Below, one piece after another: positions 40,837 through 49,490 of a stretch of 64,000 bases of DNA; position 1 is the first letter of the stretch, and the number at the start of each line of letters is the position of its first letter. Source of the stretch: Micromonospora kangleipakensis (GTDB lineage Bacteria > Actinomycetota > Actinomycetes > Mycobacteriales > Micromonosporaceae); the NCBI RefSeq assembly GCF_004217615.1, contig NZ_SHLD01000001.1, positions 6,510,001-6,574,000 on the forward strand. The letters run 5' to 3'. The translations under genes were made by a program, and so were the position numbers. The notes below the pieces were generated by a model. It was given only the letters and a program-made list of their open reading frames with translations, was not told where the DNA came from and searched no databases.

Positions 40837-42921
40837 TCAGTGCGCCGGCGGGATGCGGCGGCGGACGTCCTCCGCCGTGGACGGGCCGGGGGTCCAGCGG
40901 GCGACCCAGGGCGCGTCCGCCGGCGGCGTCGACACGCCCTCCTCCACGGCGGCGTACCGGCCGGCGAGGATCCGCTTCGCCGCCGCCACGTCGAGCGAGT
41001 CGGTGTTGGACCACAGGCCGGTGAACAGCTCCTCGATCCGTAGCCGCGCCTGCCGGCAGAACAGGTCGGCCAGCTCGACGTTCTCCGGACGGGTGTCCCG
41101 CTCGGCGTACGCCCGGACGCAGACCGCGGACATCGCGAACAGCTCCGCGCCGATGTCCACCACCCGGCCGAGGAACGCCTGCTTGCGCTCCATCTTCCCC
41201 TGCCAGCGGGACATCGCGTAGAACGTCGACCGGGCCAGCTTGCGCGAGGTCCGCTCGACGTGCCGCAGGTGCCCGGCGAGCGGGCCGAACTCCGCGTACG
41301 CCCTGGGGGTCTGGCCCTTGCCGACGGCGAGGGTGGGCAGCCACTTCGCGTAGAAGAGGCCGGCCCGCGCGCCGGCCTTCGCCTTGCGGCCGAGGCTGGC
41401 GTCCGGGTCGATGATGTCGCCGGCCACCGAGAGGTGCGCGTCCACCGCCTCCCGAGCGATCAGCAGGTGCATGATCTCGGTGGAGCCCTCGAAGATCCGG
41501 TTGATCCGCAGGTCGCGAAGGATCTGCTCGACCGCGGCGGGGCGCTCGCCCCGGGCGGCGAGGGAGTCGGCCGTCTCGTAGCCGCGCCCGCCCCGGATCT
41601 GGATCAGCTCGTCGGCGATCTTCCAGGCCATCTCGCTGGCGTACAGCTTGACCAGCGCCGCCTCGATCCGGATGTCGTTGCGGTCGTCGTCGGCGAGCAG
41701 GCAGCAGAGGTCGAGCGTGCTCTCCATGCCGTAGGTGGTGGCGGCGATGAAGGCCAGCTTCTTGGCGACCGCCTCGTGCTCGCCGACCGGCCGGCCCCAC
41801 TGGACCCGGTCGGCGGCCCACTCCCGGGCCACGTTGAGCGACCACTTGCCCGCCCCGACACACGTCGCCGGCAACGAGAGGCGCCCGGTGTTCAGCGTGG
41901 TCAGGGCGATCTTCAACCCCTTGCCCTCGCCGCCGATCACGTTCTCCGCCGGCACGAAGACGTCGTGGAAGCGGGTGAGGCTGTTCTCCAGGCCGCGCAG
42001 GCCGACGAAGGCGTTGCGGCGCTCCACCGTGATGCCCTCGCTGTCGCCCTCCACCACGAAGGCGGTGATCCCGCCGCGCCGGCCCTCGGTCGCCGGCACC
42101 CGGGCCATCACCACCAGCAGGGTGGCGACCGTGCCGTTGGTGGCCCAGAGCTTCACCCCGTTGAGCCGGTACCCCTTGCCGTCCGGGGTCGGCTCGGCGG
42201 TGGTGGCCAACCGGGCCGGGTCGGAGCCGACGTCCGGCTCGGTGAGCAGGAAGGCGGAGACCTCACCGGCGGCGAGCCGCGGCAGGAACCGCTGCTTCTG
42301 CTCCGGGGTGCCGAACATCTTCAGCGGCTGCGGCACGCCGATCGACTGGTGCGCCGAGAGCAGCGCCCCGATGGCCGGGCTGATCGAGCTGGCCCGCATC
42401 AGCGCCCGGCAGTAGTGCAGGTTGCTCAGCCCGAGCCCGCCGTACTTCCGGTCGATCTTCATGCCGAATGCGCCGAGCCGGGCCAGGCCGTGGAAGACCT
42501 CGTCCGGGATGTACGCCTCCCGCTCGATGGCCGCGCCGTCCACCTCGGAGTCGAGATACGCCCCGAGCGCGCCGAGGAACTCCTCGGCCCGCGTGACGTC
42601 GTCCGGATCGGACCGTGGCCAGGGGTTGATCAGGTCCAGCCGGAACCGGCCGAGGAAGAGCTCCTTGCCGAAGCTGGGCCGGTCCCAGGCCGACTCCCGG
42701 GCCGCCTCGGCGACCTGGCGGGCCTCCTTCTCGGAGACCTGTCCCGCCTCGGCGGGCAGCGGCCCCGCGCCGCCGGCCTCGTCGATCGCGGCGGCGGTTG
42801 CGGCCGCCTCGCCCGCCGAGGCCGCGGGACCGGTGTCGGGGTCGTCGATCGGCGCCACCCGTCCGGTGGGGCCGCCCGTGCCCTGCGTTCCGTCCGGTCG
42901 GTTGTTCTGTGTCGTGGTCAC
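40837..42921 (-). CDS. Acyl-CoA dehydrogenase family protein (large, FadE-type)
   Basis: A 694-residue flavoprotein. A low-complexity Ala/Gly/Pro N-terminus (about 70 residues) precedes the three acyl-CoA dehydrogenase domains: helical EVFHGLARLGAFGMKIDRKY, the FAD-binding middle domain AFLLTEPDVGSDPARLATTA and LNGVKLWATNGTVA, and the C-terminal RVQWGRPVGEHEAVAKKLA with QIRGGRGYETADS and RINRIFEGSTEIMHLLIARE. An extra helical C-terminal domain of about 170 residues makes it longer than the usual 380-residue enzymes, as in large mycobacterial FadE types. GTG 42921 has GAGGGGG upstream. The substrate chain is unknown. Confidence 0.9.
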   Translation of the reverse strand: MTTTQNNRPDGTQGTGGPTGRVAPIDDPDTGPAASAGEAAATAAAIDEAGGAGPLPAEAGQVSEKEARQVAEAARESAWDRPSFGKELFLGRFRLDLINPWPRSDPDDVTRAEEFLGALGAYLDSEVDGAAIEREAYIPDEVFHGLARLGAFGMKIDRKYGGLGLSNLHYCRALMRASSISPAIGALLSAHQSIGVPQPLKMFGTPEQKQRFLPRLAAGEVSAFLLTEPDVGSDPARLATTAEPTPDGKGYRLNGVKLWATNGTVATLLVVMARVPATEGRRGGITAFVVEGDSEGITVERRNAFVGLRGLENSLTRFHDVFVPAENVIGGEGKGLKIALTTLNTGRLSLPATCVGAGKWSLNVAREWAADRVQWGRPVGEHEAVAKKLAFIAATTYGMESTLDLCCLLADDDRNDIRIEAALVKLYASEMAWKIADELIQIRGGRGYETADSLAARGERPAAVEQILRDLRINRIFEGSTEIMHLLIAREAVDAHLSVAGDIIDPDASLGRKAKAGARAGLFYAKWLPTLAVGKGQTPRAYAEFGPLAGHLRHVERTSRKLARSTFYAMSRWQGKMERKQAFLGRVVDIGAELFAMSAVCVRAYAERDTRPENVELADLFCRQARLRIEELFTGLWSNTDSLDVAAAKRILAGRYAAVEEGVSTPPADAPWVARWTPGPSTAEDVRRRIPPAH

Positions 42922-42974
42922 GGCTGCCCCCTCGAACCTCGGTCCGGCTGCGTCAACGTGCTCGACAAAGACGA

Positions 42975-43005
42975 CGCTACCCCCGGGTAACACCCGGGGG
43001 TAGCG
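42975..43005 (-). terminator. Strong terminator after the DUF6328 gene
   Basis: A perfect 14-bp stem (CGCTACCCCCGGGT with its complement) around AAC, 39 bp after the stop of the minus-strand gene at 43044. It also insulates the acyl-CoA dehydrogenase promoter. Confidence 0.8.
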
Positions 43006-43043
43006 TTCTTGGCACGTCCGATTTGGCGGGACGCCAGCGGGGC

Positions 43044-43547
43044 TCAGTCGCCAGCGAGCACCTGCGGGTCGTCGTCATCGTCGTCGATCTCGTCGTCCCC
43101 CCAGCCGCGCCGGGCGAACGGCAGGATCACCCAGAAGGCCAGGAACCAGAGCGCGGTGACCGCGCTGAGCAGGAAGGCGACCGGCCGGCTGAGCACGAAG
43201 TCGGTGATCAGCAGCACCGCGCTGACCATGGAGATCAGCATGAAGGCCAGGCCGCCGCTGGCCATCCGGTGGGCGAACCGCACCAGCTCCGGCTTGCGGC
43301 CCTGCCGGAACAGCGCCCGGTGGAATGCTACCGGCGAGATGATCATCGCGGTGGCCGCCGCGGCGGCCAGCAACGCGACGATGTAGACGTCCCGCTGGAA
43401 CTCGGTGATCCGGGTGAAACCGTTGCTGAACGGCAGGGTGAGCAGGAACGCGAAGAGGATCTGCACCCCGGTCTGCGCCACCCGCAGCTCCTGCAGCAGG
43501 TCGGCGAAGTTGCGCTGCCAGCGCTGCTTCTCGGTTTCCTTGGACAC
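43044..43547 (-). CDS. DUF6328 family membrane protein
   Basis: A 167-residue protein with four hydrophobic helices and the conserved N-terminal ELRVAQTGVQILFAFLLTLP, diagnostic for DUF6328. FQRDVYIVALLAAAAATAMI and ISPVAFHRALFRQGRK follow. It ends in an unusually acidic tail (DDEIDDDDDDP). The function is unknown. The GTG at 43547 has GGAGGT 5 nt upstream. It is a single gene with its own terminator at 42975-43005. Confidence 0.8.
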   Translation of the reverse strand: MSKETEKQRWQRNFADLLQELRVAQTGVQILFAFLLTLPFSNGFTRITEFQRDVYIVALLAAAAATAMIISPVAFHRALFRQGRKPELVRFAHRMASGGLAFMLISMVSAVLLITDFVLSRPVAFLLSAVTALWFLAFWVILPFARRGWGDDEIDDDDDDPQVLAGD

Positions 43548-43681
43548 GCGCTACCTCCGCGACGACGGTACCGCCGGCGGGGAGCACCCCGTCGGCAGCA
43601 GAGCTTCTGCCCCGTCGGGCGTTCCGCGAAACCGCCTCGCGATCACCGCGCCGACGCCCGTCGACCGGGCCGGCGGACCGG

Positions 43682-44431
43682 TCACGCCCCCCGGCGGATC
43701 CGGCCGGCGTACCGGGCCTCCAGCTCGGCGTTGTGCTCGTCGCCGCCGGTGATGTTGGCCGACAGGTAGACCGGGGGCCGCTCCCCCGCCGCCAGCAGCC
43801 GGGCCACCACCTCCGCCACGATCTGCTGGGCCAGCAGCGCGGCCGTGATCGAGGAGACCGCGCCGACCGCGCCGCCGTCGGGCAGCGGCAGGGTGGCGTC
43901 GCCGTACGGGGCGCCGTTGTCGAGCACCACGTCGGCGAAGTCGGCGAGCTTGCGCCCGGACGGGTGCCGCGAGGTCATCCGGCCGGAGTGCTCGGCCGAG
44001 GTGATCGCCACCAGGGCGTGCCCCCGCTCCTTGACCAGGGACGCGAACTCCACCATGGCGCCGTTGACGCCCGAGTTGGAGGCGAGCACGAAGACGTCCC
44101 GCGGGCGTACCGGGGCCAGCTCGTAGAGCCGGTGCGCCACGGCCGGGTCGCGTTCCAGCTTCGGGCCGAGCACGTCGGCCGGCTCACCGCCGTAGAGCAC
44201 CAGGTCGCGCAGCGCGATCCGGTTGGTGGGCACCAGTCCGCCGGCCCGCCCGGCGATCTCCATCGCGAGGGCCTCGGAGTGGCCGGTGCCGAAGGCGTGC
44301 ACCACCCCGTCGGCGCGCAACGCCTCGGCGATCAGGTCGGCGGCCCGACCCACCGCCTCGCGCTGACCGGCGGCCACCCGGGCCATCGTCTCGGTCACCA
44401 CCGCCAGGTACGCCTCGGCGCTCACCGTCAT
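43682..44431 (-). CDS. SIS domain-containing sugar isomerase-like protein
   Basis: A 249-residue protein with one SIS (sugar isomerase) domain: VVHAFGTGHSEALAMEIAGR (phosphosugar loop), DVFVLASNSGVNGAMVEFAS, HALVAITSAEHS and SRHPSGRKLADFADVVLDNG. The type is the actinobacterial 'SIS domain, DUF2529-like' group, expected to bind or isomerise phospho-aminosugars. It is the third gene of a coupled operon (ATGA with the AAC(3)-like gene, plus GGAGGA site), so it may act on amino-sugar products. This link is inference. Confidence 0.84.
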   Translation of the reverse strand: MTVSAEAYLAVVTETMARVAAGQREAVGRAADLIAEALRADGVVHAFGTGHSEALAMEIAGRAGGLVPTNRIALRDLVLYGGEPADVLGPKLERDPAVAHRLYELAPVRPRDVFVLASNSGVNGAMVEFASLVKERGHALVAITSAEHSGRMTSRHPSGRKLADFADVVLDNGAPYGDATLPLPDGGAVGAVSSITAALLAQQIVAEVVARLLAAGERPPVYLSANITGGDEHNAELEARYAGRIRRGA

Positions 44432-45240
44432 GCTTCCTCCGTCCGTCGGTTGCGGGCCAGCCACTCCACCGCGAAGTCGACCGCCGCCCGCTGCCTCATC
44501 AACCGGCCCGTCCCGTCGCCGACCGCGCCCACCCGCACCGCGGCGGTGGCCTCGAAGTCGGCGCCGAGCCGGGCGAAGTCGCTCTCGTCCAGGTCCACGT
44601 CGTCCCACCACACCCACTCCCGGCCGCCGTCGCCGGTCAGCACGGCGGCCCCCACCCGCGCCCTCGGCGCCGCCGGCCAGCGGTACTCCGCCAGGTGCAG
44701 GGAGGTGTTCGAGCCGTGGTCGACGCCGAGCAGCAGCACGTCGGCGTCGAGGTCGTGGAGCCGGGCCAGCGGGGAGCCCTCACCCAGCATGTCGGTCAGG
44801 GTGTGGTCGGCGACGATCCGCCCGGCGGCCGGGCCGAGCGCGGCGAAGGAGACCTGCGGGTGGTCGCTGCGCAGCGCGCCCGGCCAGGTGCGCACCTGCT
44901 CCGCGAGCGTGCCCATGAACCGGCTCGGCGTCAGCGCCGGGTCGAAGCCGGGCAGCTCCGCCCGGATCACCGGCCACCAGTCCGCCGGCACGGGCGGGTT
45001 GTTCCAGCCCGCCGGGTCGCTGTTCTCCGGGGTATGGGTGGGCACGACGAGGGTGCCGTCCGGCCCGAGCACGTCGCGCAGGGCCAGCACCACGGCCTGC
45101 GGGCCGCCGCAGACGAAGCCGAGCGGGCGCAGCGCCGCGTGCACCAGGAGTACACCGCCGGGGCGTACGCCGAGGTCGTGGAGGTGCGCGGCGAGCGACG
45201 CGCGGGTGTGGGGCCGGGCCGGCGCGGGCGTCGCGATCAC
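44428..45240 (-). CDS. AAC(3) family N-acetyltransferase
   Basis: A 270-residue protein of the aminoglycoside 3-N-acetyltransferase fold. It has LLVHAALRPLGFVCGGPQAV, TLVVPTHTPENSDP (catalytic-region His), ALTPSRFMGTLAEQVRTW, RSDHPQVSFAALGPAA and LLLGVDHGSNTSLHLAEYR. The family includes true resistance enzymes and metabolic acetyltransferases of amino sugars. Chromosomal setting with an SIS protein and a hydrolase suggests a metabolic or self-protective role, but resistance cannot be excluded. GTG at 45240 overlaps the hydrolase stop (GTGA). Confidence 0.85.
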   Translation of the reverse strand: MIATPAPARPHTRASLAAHLHDLGVRPGGVLLVHAALRPLGFVCGGPQAVVLALRDVLGPDGTLVVPTHTPENSDPAGWNNPPVPADWWPVIRAELPGFDPALTPSRFMGTLAEQVRTWPGALRSDHPQVSFAALGPAAGRIVADHTLTDMLGEGSPLARLHDLDADVLLLGVDHGSNTSLHLAEYRWPAAPRARVGAAVLTGDGGREWVWWDDVDLDESDFARLGADFEATAAVRVGAVGDGTGRLMRQRAAVDFAVEWLARNRRTEEA

Positions 45241-46061
45241 GCGGCGACCCGGGCGAGGATCGCCTCGGCCAGCGGGCCGGGCGCCTCGTCGGGGATCCAG
45301 TGGGTGACGCCGGAGAGTTCGACGAGGCGGTAGTCGCCGGTCACGTGGGTCGCGCAGGCCTCGGCGGCGGTCCGGCCGATCGCGATGTCCTTGTCGCTCC
45401 AGACGAAGGTGGTCGGCACGGTCGCCGGGCCGACGGCCTTCATGTCGGTCCCCGACATCGCCCGGTACCAGTTCAGCGCGGCGGTCAGCGCGCCCGGCTC
45501 CCGCATCGGGTCGGCGTAGCGGGCGACCCGCGCCGCGTCGCCCACCCCGCCGAGCAGCTTGCGCAGCGCGGTGGCGTTGAGCGCGAGCAGCACCTTCTCG
45601 GCCTTGCCCGGCTTGCGGAAGAGCGCGATGTACGCGGAGCGGGCCTTCTGCTGGGGGTCGGTGGCGAGCGCGTGCGCCATCGCGGCCGGGTGCGGCACCG
45701 AGACCGCGGTGAGGGTGCGGACCCGCCGCGGGTGCGCCGCCGCCAGGCCCCACGCCACGATCGCGCCCCAGTCGTGTCCCACCACGTGCGCGGACTCCAC
45801 CCCGAGCGCGTCGAGCACGCCGGCCGCGTCGGCCACCAGCTCCGGGATCCGGTACGCCTCGACCGCCGCCGGCCGTGCGCCCTGCGCGTAGCCCCGCTGG
45901 TCCAGCGCGTACGTGCGCAGCCCGGCGGCGTGCAGCGCGGGCACCACGTCGTCCCACTCGCCGCCGTGCTGCGGGAACCCGTGCAGCAGCAGGACGGGTG
46001 CGCCGTCCTCGGGACCGCCGGTGCGTACCTCGAACGTCAGACCTCGCGCGTCGACCCGCAT
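45237..46061 (-). CDS. Alpha/beta hydrolase (epoxide hydrolase-like)
   Basis: A 274-residue alpha/beta-fold hydrolase: VLLLHGFPQHGGEWDDVVPA (oxyanion HGFP), YALDQRGYAQGARP, nucleophile elbow VVGHDWGAIVAW with Asp as nucleophile (typical of epoxide hydrolases and dehalogenases), charge-relay DKDIAIG and catalytic His GVTHWIPDEAP. The ATG at 46061 is chosen, with GTAGG upstream. An in-frame ATG at 46124 is less likely. It begins the operon with the AAC(3)-like and SIS genes. The substrate is unknown. Confidence 0.88.
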   Translation of the reverse strand: MRVDARGLTFEVRTGGPEDGAPVLLLHGFPQHGGEWDDVVPALHAAGLRTYALDQRGYAQGARPAAVEAYRIPELVADAAGVLDALGVESAHVVGHDWGAIVAWGLAAAHPRRVRTLTAVSVPHPAAMAHALATDPQQKARSAYIALFRKPGKAEKVLLALNATALRKLLGGVGDAARVARYADPMREPGALTAALNWYRAMSGTDMKAVGPATVPTTFVWSDKDIAIGRTAAEACATHVTGDYRLVELSGVTHWIPDEAPGPLAEAILARVAA

Positions 46062-46162
46062 GATCGGCAGCCTACCCAGCGGGCCGGGCCGGGGCCGGAC
46101 CGCGACCGCCTGCTGGGCCACCACCCCACGTCGGTGCTAGCGTCTGCGGAGACAACTTCACA

Positions 46163-46248
<86 letters not shown>

Positions 46249-46263
46249 TCGGTCGACCTCCAG

Positions 46264-46294
46264 CCGCGCCGCCGTCCGGTGACACCGGGCGCGG
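46264..46294 (+). terminator. Expression-platform hairpin of the TPP riboswitch
   Basis: CCGCGCC (46264-46270) pairs with GGCGCGG (46288-46294), and an inner CCGGT-GAC-ACCGG hairpin shares its apex. It is followed by the pyrimidine-rich TGCGTCTTCTCCTGGTTC. A transcription-termination platform is likely; ribosome-site control remains possible. Confidence 0.55.
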
Positions 46295-46336
46295 CGTGCG
46301 TCTTCTCCTGGTTCGTTCACTGGACTGGGAGCAACC

Positions 46337-46918
46337 ATGGACAACACCGCCAACCGTTGGCGCACCATCGACATCGTCATCGCCTCGGTGCTCGGAGTGG
46401 CCTTCGGCGTCATCTTCTGGGCCTGGGGCCTGCTGTGGAACGGGCCGGCGGACGCTATCCCGCTGCCCGGCCGGGCCGTCCTGTACGGCGTCTGGCTGGT
46501 GCCGGCCGTGCTGGGCGCGCTGATCATCCGCAAGCCCGGCGCCGCGTTCTTCACCCTCACCTTCGCCGCACTGGTCTCCGTGGCGCTCGGCAGCAGCTGG
46601 GGCTGGACGCTGGTCGTGCAGGGCCCGCTGGAGGCGGCGGCGGCGGAGCTCGCCTTCGCGGCCTTCGGCTACCGCAGCTACCGGCTGCCGGTGGCCCTGC
46701 TGGCGGCCACGCTCGCCGGGCTCGCCGCCTCGATCTACGACGTCTTCATCTGGTACCCGGGCACCGCGTGGGGCAGCTTCCGCCTGCCGTACATCCTGAT
46801 CACCGCGGTCAGCTCCCTGGTCGTGGCCGGCCTGGGCAGCGTCGCGCTGACCCGCGCCCTGGCGGGCACCGGCGTCCTCGACCGCTTCCCCGCCGGCCGC
46901 GAACGCGCCGCCATCTGA
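46337..46918 (+). CDS. ykoE: ECF transporter substrate-specific component for thiamine precursor (YkoE family)
   Basis: A 193-residue S-component with five to six membrane helices: DIVIASVLGVAFGVIFWAWG, SWGWTLVVQGPLEAAAAELA (matching the YkoE GPLEAxxAE pattern) and SIYDVFIWYPGTAWGSFRLP. YkoE captures hydroxymethylpyrimidine/thiamine-type substrates and works with the YkoD ATPase and YkoC transmembrane protein encoded next. The ATG at 46337 has GGGA upstream. It is controlled by the TPP riboswitch. Confidence 0.92.
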   Translation: MDNTANRWRTIDIVIASVLGVAFGVIFWAWGLLWNGPADAIPLPGRAVLYGVWLVPAVLGALIIRKPGAAFFTLTFAALVSVALGSSWGWTLVVQGPLEAAAAELAFAAFGYRSYRLPVALLAATLAGLAASIYDVFIWYPGTAWGSFRLPYILITAVSSLVVAGLGSVALTRALAGTGVLDRFPAGRERAAI

Positions 46919-46941
46919 CCGCCACCCCACACCCGAACCCG

Positions 46942-47004
46942 CGTTGATCATGAAGTTGTTGTCATCCGGCGCGGCGTGTCGCGACAACAACTTCATGATC
47001 AGCG
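46942..47004. repeat. GATCATGAAG-type inverted repeat between ykoE and ykoD
   Basis: 22-bp arms at 46942-46963 and 46983-47004 match at 21 of 22 positions around a 19-nt loop. The arm contains TTGATCATGAAGTTGTTGTC. Placed inside an operon, it could act as a processing or attenuation site. It shares GATCATG with 14460-14520 and the GTTGTC/GACAAC theme with 49491-49532. Confidence 0.8.
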
Positions 47005-47050
47005 GACGGACGGCCGGAGGGACGGCCGGCGGGATGGGGGTGGGGCGGGG

Positions 47051-48466
47051 GTGAGTGGGGTGGAGCTGCGGGGGTTCGGGTGGCGGCATGCCGGGCGGTT
47101 GCGCTGGGCGGTGCGGGGGGTGGATCTTCGCATCGAGGCGGGTGAGCGGGTGCTGCTGCTCGGGGCGTCCGGGGCCGGGAAGAGCACGCTGCTGGCCGCG
47201 CTGGCCGGGCTGCTGCCGGAGGACTCCGGCGAGCAGGAGGGCACCGTCGAGGTCGACGGGCTCGACCCGCGCAAGGCCCGGGAACGGGTCGGCATCGTCT
47301 TCCAGGACCCCGAGACCCAGCTGGTGATGGCCCGCTGCGGCGACGACGTCGCGTTCGGGTTGGAGAACCGGGGCGTACCGGCCGACGAGATCTGGCCCCG
47401 GGTGGACGAGGCGCTGCGCCGGGTCGGCTTCCCCTACCACCGGGACCGGCCCACCGCCGCCCTCTCCGGCGGCGAGCAGCAGCGGCTCGCCCTGGCCGGG
47501 GCACTGGCCCTGCGGCCGACCCTGCTGCTGCTCGACGAGCCGACCGCCAACCTCGACCCGGCCGGCGCGACGCTGGTCCGGCGGGCCGTCGCGGACGCCC
47601 TCGACGCCGACACCACGCTGATCCTGGTCGAGCACCGGGTCGCCGAGGCGCTGCCGCTGGTCGACCGGGTGGTCGTCCTCGAACCGGGTGGCGGGGTCCG
47701 GGCCGACGGACCGCCCGCCGCGGTCTTCGCCGCGCACGGCGACGCGCTCGCCGCCGAGGGCGTCTGGGTGCCGGGTCGGACCGTGCCGCCCCGGCGCGCG
47801 ACCGCCCCGGCGGGCGAGCCGCTGATCACCGCCGACCGGCTCGGCCTGCCGCCCCGGCTGGCCCCCACCGACCTTGCCGTACGCGCCGGCGAGGCGCTCG
47901 CCGTACTCGGCCCCAACGGCGCCGGGAAGTCCACCCTGGCCCTGCTCCTCGGCGGCCTGCTCCGCCCCGGCACCGGCACGGCCACCGCCACCGCCGCGCT
48001 CGCCGGCCGCGACGCGGGCACCCCCCCGCACCGCTGGCGGGCGCCCGCCCTGGCCCGGCGGATCGGCTCGGTCTTCCAGGACCCGGAACACCAGTTCGTC
48101 ACCGGTACCGTCTTCGACGAGCTGGCGCTCGGTCCGCGCCGGACGGGCCGGTCGGAGGCGACGGTGCAGACCACCGTGGACGCGCTGCTGGACCGGCTCC
48201 GACTGGCGAAGCTCGCCGGCGCGAACCCGTACACCCTCTCCGGCGGCGAGGCGCGGCGGCTGAGCGTGGCGACCGCCCTGGCCACCGCGCCCCGCCTGCT
48301 GATCTGCGACGAACCCACCTTCGGCCAGGACCGACGGACCTGGCTGGAGCTGGTCGACCTCTTCGCCGAGCTGCGCGACGCCGGGCACGGCGTCGTCACC
48401 GTCACCCACGACCCGGACTTCGTCGCCGCGCTCGCCGACCGGACCGTCACCCTGGAGCGCCCGTGA
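47051..48466 (+). CDS. ykoD: ECF transporter tandem ATP-binding protein for thiamine precursor
   Basis: A 471-residue double ATPase. Cassette 1 has GASGAGKST, FQDPETQLVMARCGDDVAFG, LSGGEQQRL and LLLLDEPTANLDP. Cassette 2 has GPNGAGKST, FQDPEHQFVTGTVFDELALG, LSGGEARRL and LLICDEPTFGQD. The two FQDPE segments are the ECF-type Q-loops. It energises YkoE/YkoC. GTG 47051 is the most upstream likely start in a G-rich stretch; GTG 47060 is an alternative. Its stop overlaps a 65-codon frame that leads to ykoC. Confidence 0.9.
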   Translation: MSGVELRGFGWRHAGRLRWAVRGVDLRIEAGERVLLLGASGAGKSTLLAALAGLLPEDSGEQEGTVEVDGLDPRKARERVGIVFQDPETQLVMARCGDDVAFGLENRGVPADEIWPRVDEALRRVGFPYHRDRPTAALSGGEQQRLALAGALALRPTLLLLDEPTANLDPAGATLVRRAVADALDADTTLILVEHRVAEALPLVDRVVVLEPGGGVRADGPPAAVFAAHGDALAAEGVWVPGRTVPPRRATAPAGEPLITADRLGLPPRLAPTDLAVRAGEALAVLGPNGAGKSTLALLLGGLLRPGTGTATATAALAGRDAGTPPHRWRAPALARRIGSVFQDPEHQFVTGTVFDELALGPRRTGRSEATVQTTVDALLDRLRLAKLAGANPYTLSGGEARRLSVATALATAPRLLICDEPTFGQDRRTWLELVDLFAELRDAGHGVVTVTHDPDFVAALADRTVTLERP

Positions 48467-48660
48467 CCGCCACCCGCCACGCCCCGGCGACCGGCCGGAC
48501 CGCCACCCCCGCGACGGCGGCCCGCATCGTGCCTGCGAGCGTCGGCTCCGGCGCAGCCGTGACCTGCCCCTCCGGGGCTCCCGCGACGGCCGACGCCGGA
48601 ATGCCCGCGACGGCCGACGCCGGGACGTCCGTGCCCGCGGACAGAGGAGCGCGGCGGTGA
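48463..48660 (+). CDS. 65-residue low-complexity bridging frame between ykoD and ykoC
   Basis: It starts GTGA with the ykoD stop and ends GTGA with the ykoC start, filling the gap exactly. The product is Ala/Thr/Pro-rich (ATPATAARIVPASVGSG) and contains a 20-bp exact repeat with 24-bp period (48580-48599, 48604-48623) coding for ATADAG units. No domain or membrane segment. It may be a degenerate linker that keeps ribosomes moving into ykoC, or a small protein of the importer. Confidence 0.35.
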   Translation: MTATRHAPATGRTATPATAARIVPASVGSGAAVTCPSGAPATADAGMPATADAGTSVPADRGARR

Positions 48661-49457
48661 TCAGCATCGAGCCGGTCGCCGCGCCCGGCGCACCCCTGGC
48701 CCGGCGGAACCCGGTGGCGAAGCTGGCCGCCGCGCTGGTCTTCTCGTTCATCCTGATCGCCACCCTGGACCCGGTGGCCCCGGCGCTGGCCATCGCCGTC
48801 GAGCTGGCCGTGCTGCCGCTCTTCGGCATCCGCTACCGGGTGCTGGCCCGCCGGGCCTGGCCGCTGCTGGCCAGCGCCGCCGGCATCCTGGTCACCCTGG
48901 TGCTCTTCGCCGCCGACCGTTCCGGCCGGGTGCTCCTCGACGCCGGGCCGCTGCTGGTCACCTCCGGGGTGCTGGTCACCGCGCTCGGCCTGGTGCTCCG
49001 GCTGCTCGCCGTGGCCCTGCCCGGGATGATCGTCTTCGCCACCACCGACCCCACGGACCTGGCCGACGCGCTGATCCAGAACGCGAAGGCGCCGGCCCGG
49101 TTCGCCCTCGGCGCGCTGGCCGCGTTCCGGCTGGTGCCGCTGCTCGGCCAGGAGTGGCAGATGATCAGCATGGCCCGCCGGGCCCGGGGCGTGGACGCCG
49201 GCCGCAACCCGCTGGGCAGGCTGCGGCTCTTCGTCTCCACCGCGTTCGCGCTGCTGGTCGGTGCGATCCGGCGCGGCACCCGGCTGGCGGTGGCGATGGA
49301 CGCCCGCGGCTTCGACGCCAGCGTCCCGCGTACGGTCGCCCGGCGGCAGCGCTTCAACACCGCCGACGGGCTGCTGGTGGTCGGGGCGGCGGTGCTGGCC
49401 GGCGCGGCGCTGACGGTCAGCGTCCTGCTGGGCACCTTCCGCCCGTTGATCGGCTGA
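48657..49457 (+). CDS. ykoC: ECF transporter T-component for thiamine precursor
   Basis: A 266-residue CbiQ/EcfT-family transmembrane protein. It has NPVAKLAAALVFSFILIATL at the start, LAVALPGMIVFATTDPTDLA, FALGALAAFRLVPLLGQEWQ, ISMARRARGVDAG (ARG coupling motif) and VAMDARGFDAS (second ARG motif), both contacting the ATPase. GTG at 48657 has AGAGGAG upstream. It completes the ykoEDC set under the TPP riboswitch. Confidence 0.92.
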   Translation: MISIEPVAAPGAPLARRNPVAKLAAALVFSFILIATLDPVAPALAIAVELAVLPLFGIRYRVLARRAWPLLASAAGILVTLVLFAADRSGRVLLDAGPLLVTSGVLVTALGLVLRLLAVALPGMIVFATTDPTDLADALIQNAKAPARFALGALAAFRLVPLLGQEWQMISMARRARGVDAGRNPLGRLRLFVSTAFALLVGAIRRGTRLAVAMDARGFDASVPRTVARRQRFNTADGLLVVGAAVLAGAALTVSVLLGTFRPLIG

Positions 49458-49490
49458 CCGCCGGCCCCCCTGCCCCCGGGCGGCCCCCTT

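Noticed and set aside
40717-41043. Plus-strand frame after the small membrane protein
   Set aside because: It lies over a hairpin and the 3' end of the acyl-CoA dehydrogenase gene and has no domain or ribosome site.
41260-42990. A 576-codon plus-strand frame opposite the acyl-CoA dehydrogenase
   Set aside because: The minus-strand product has all ACAD motifs; the plus-strand frame has none.
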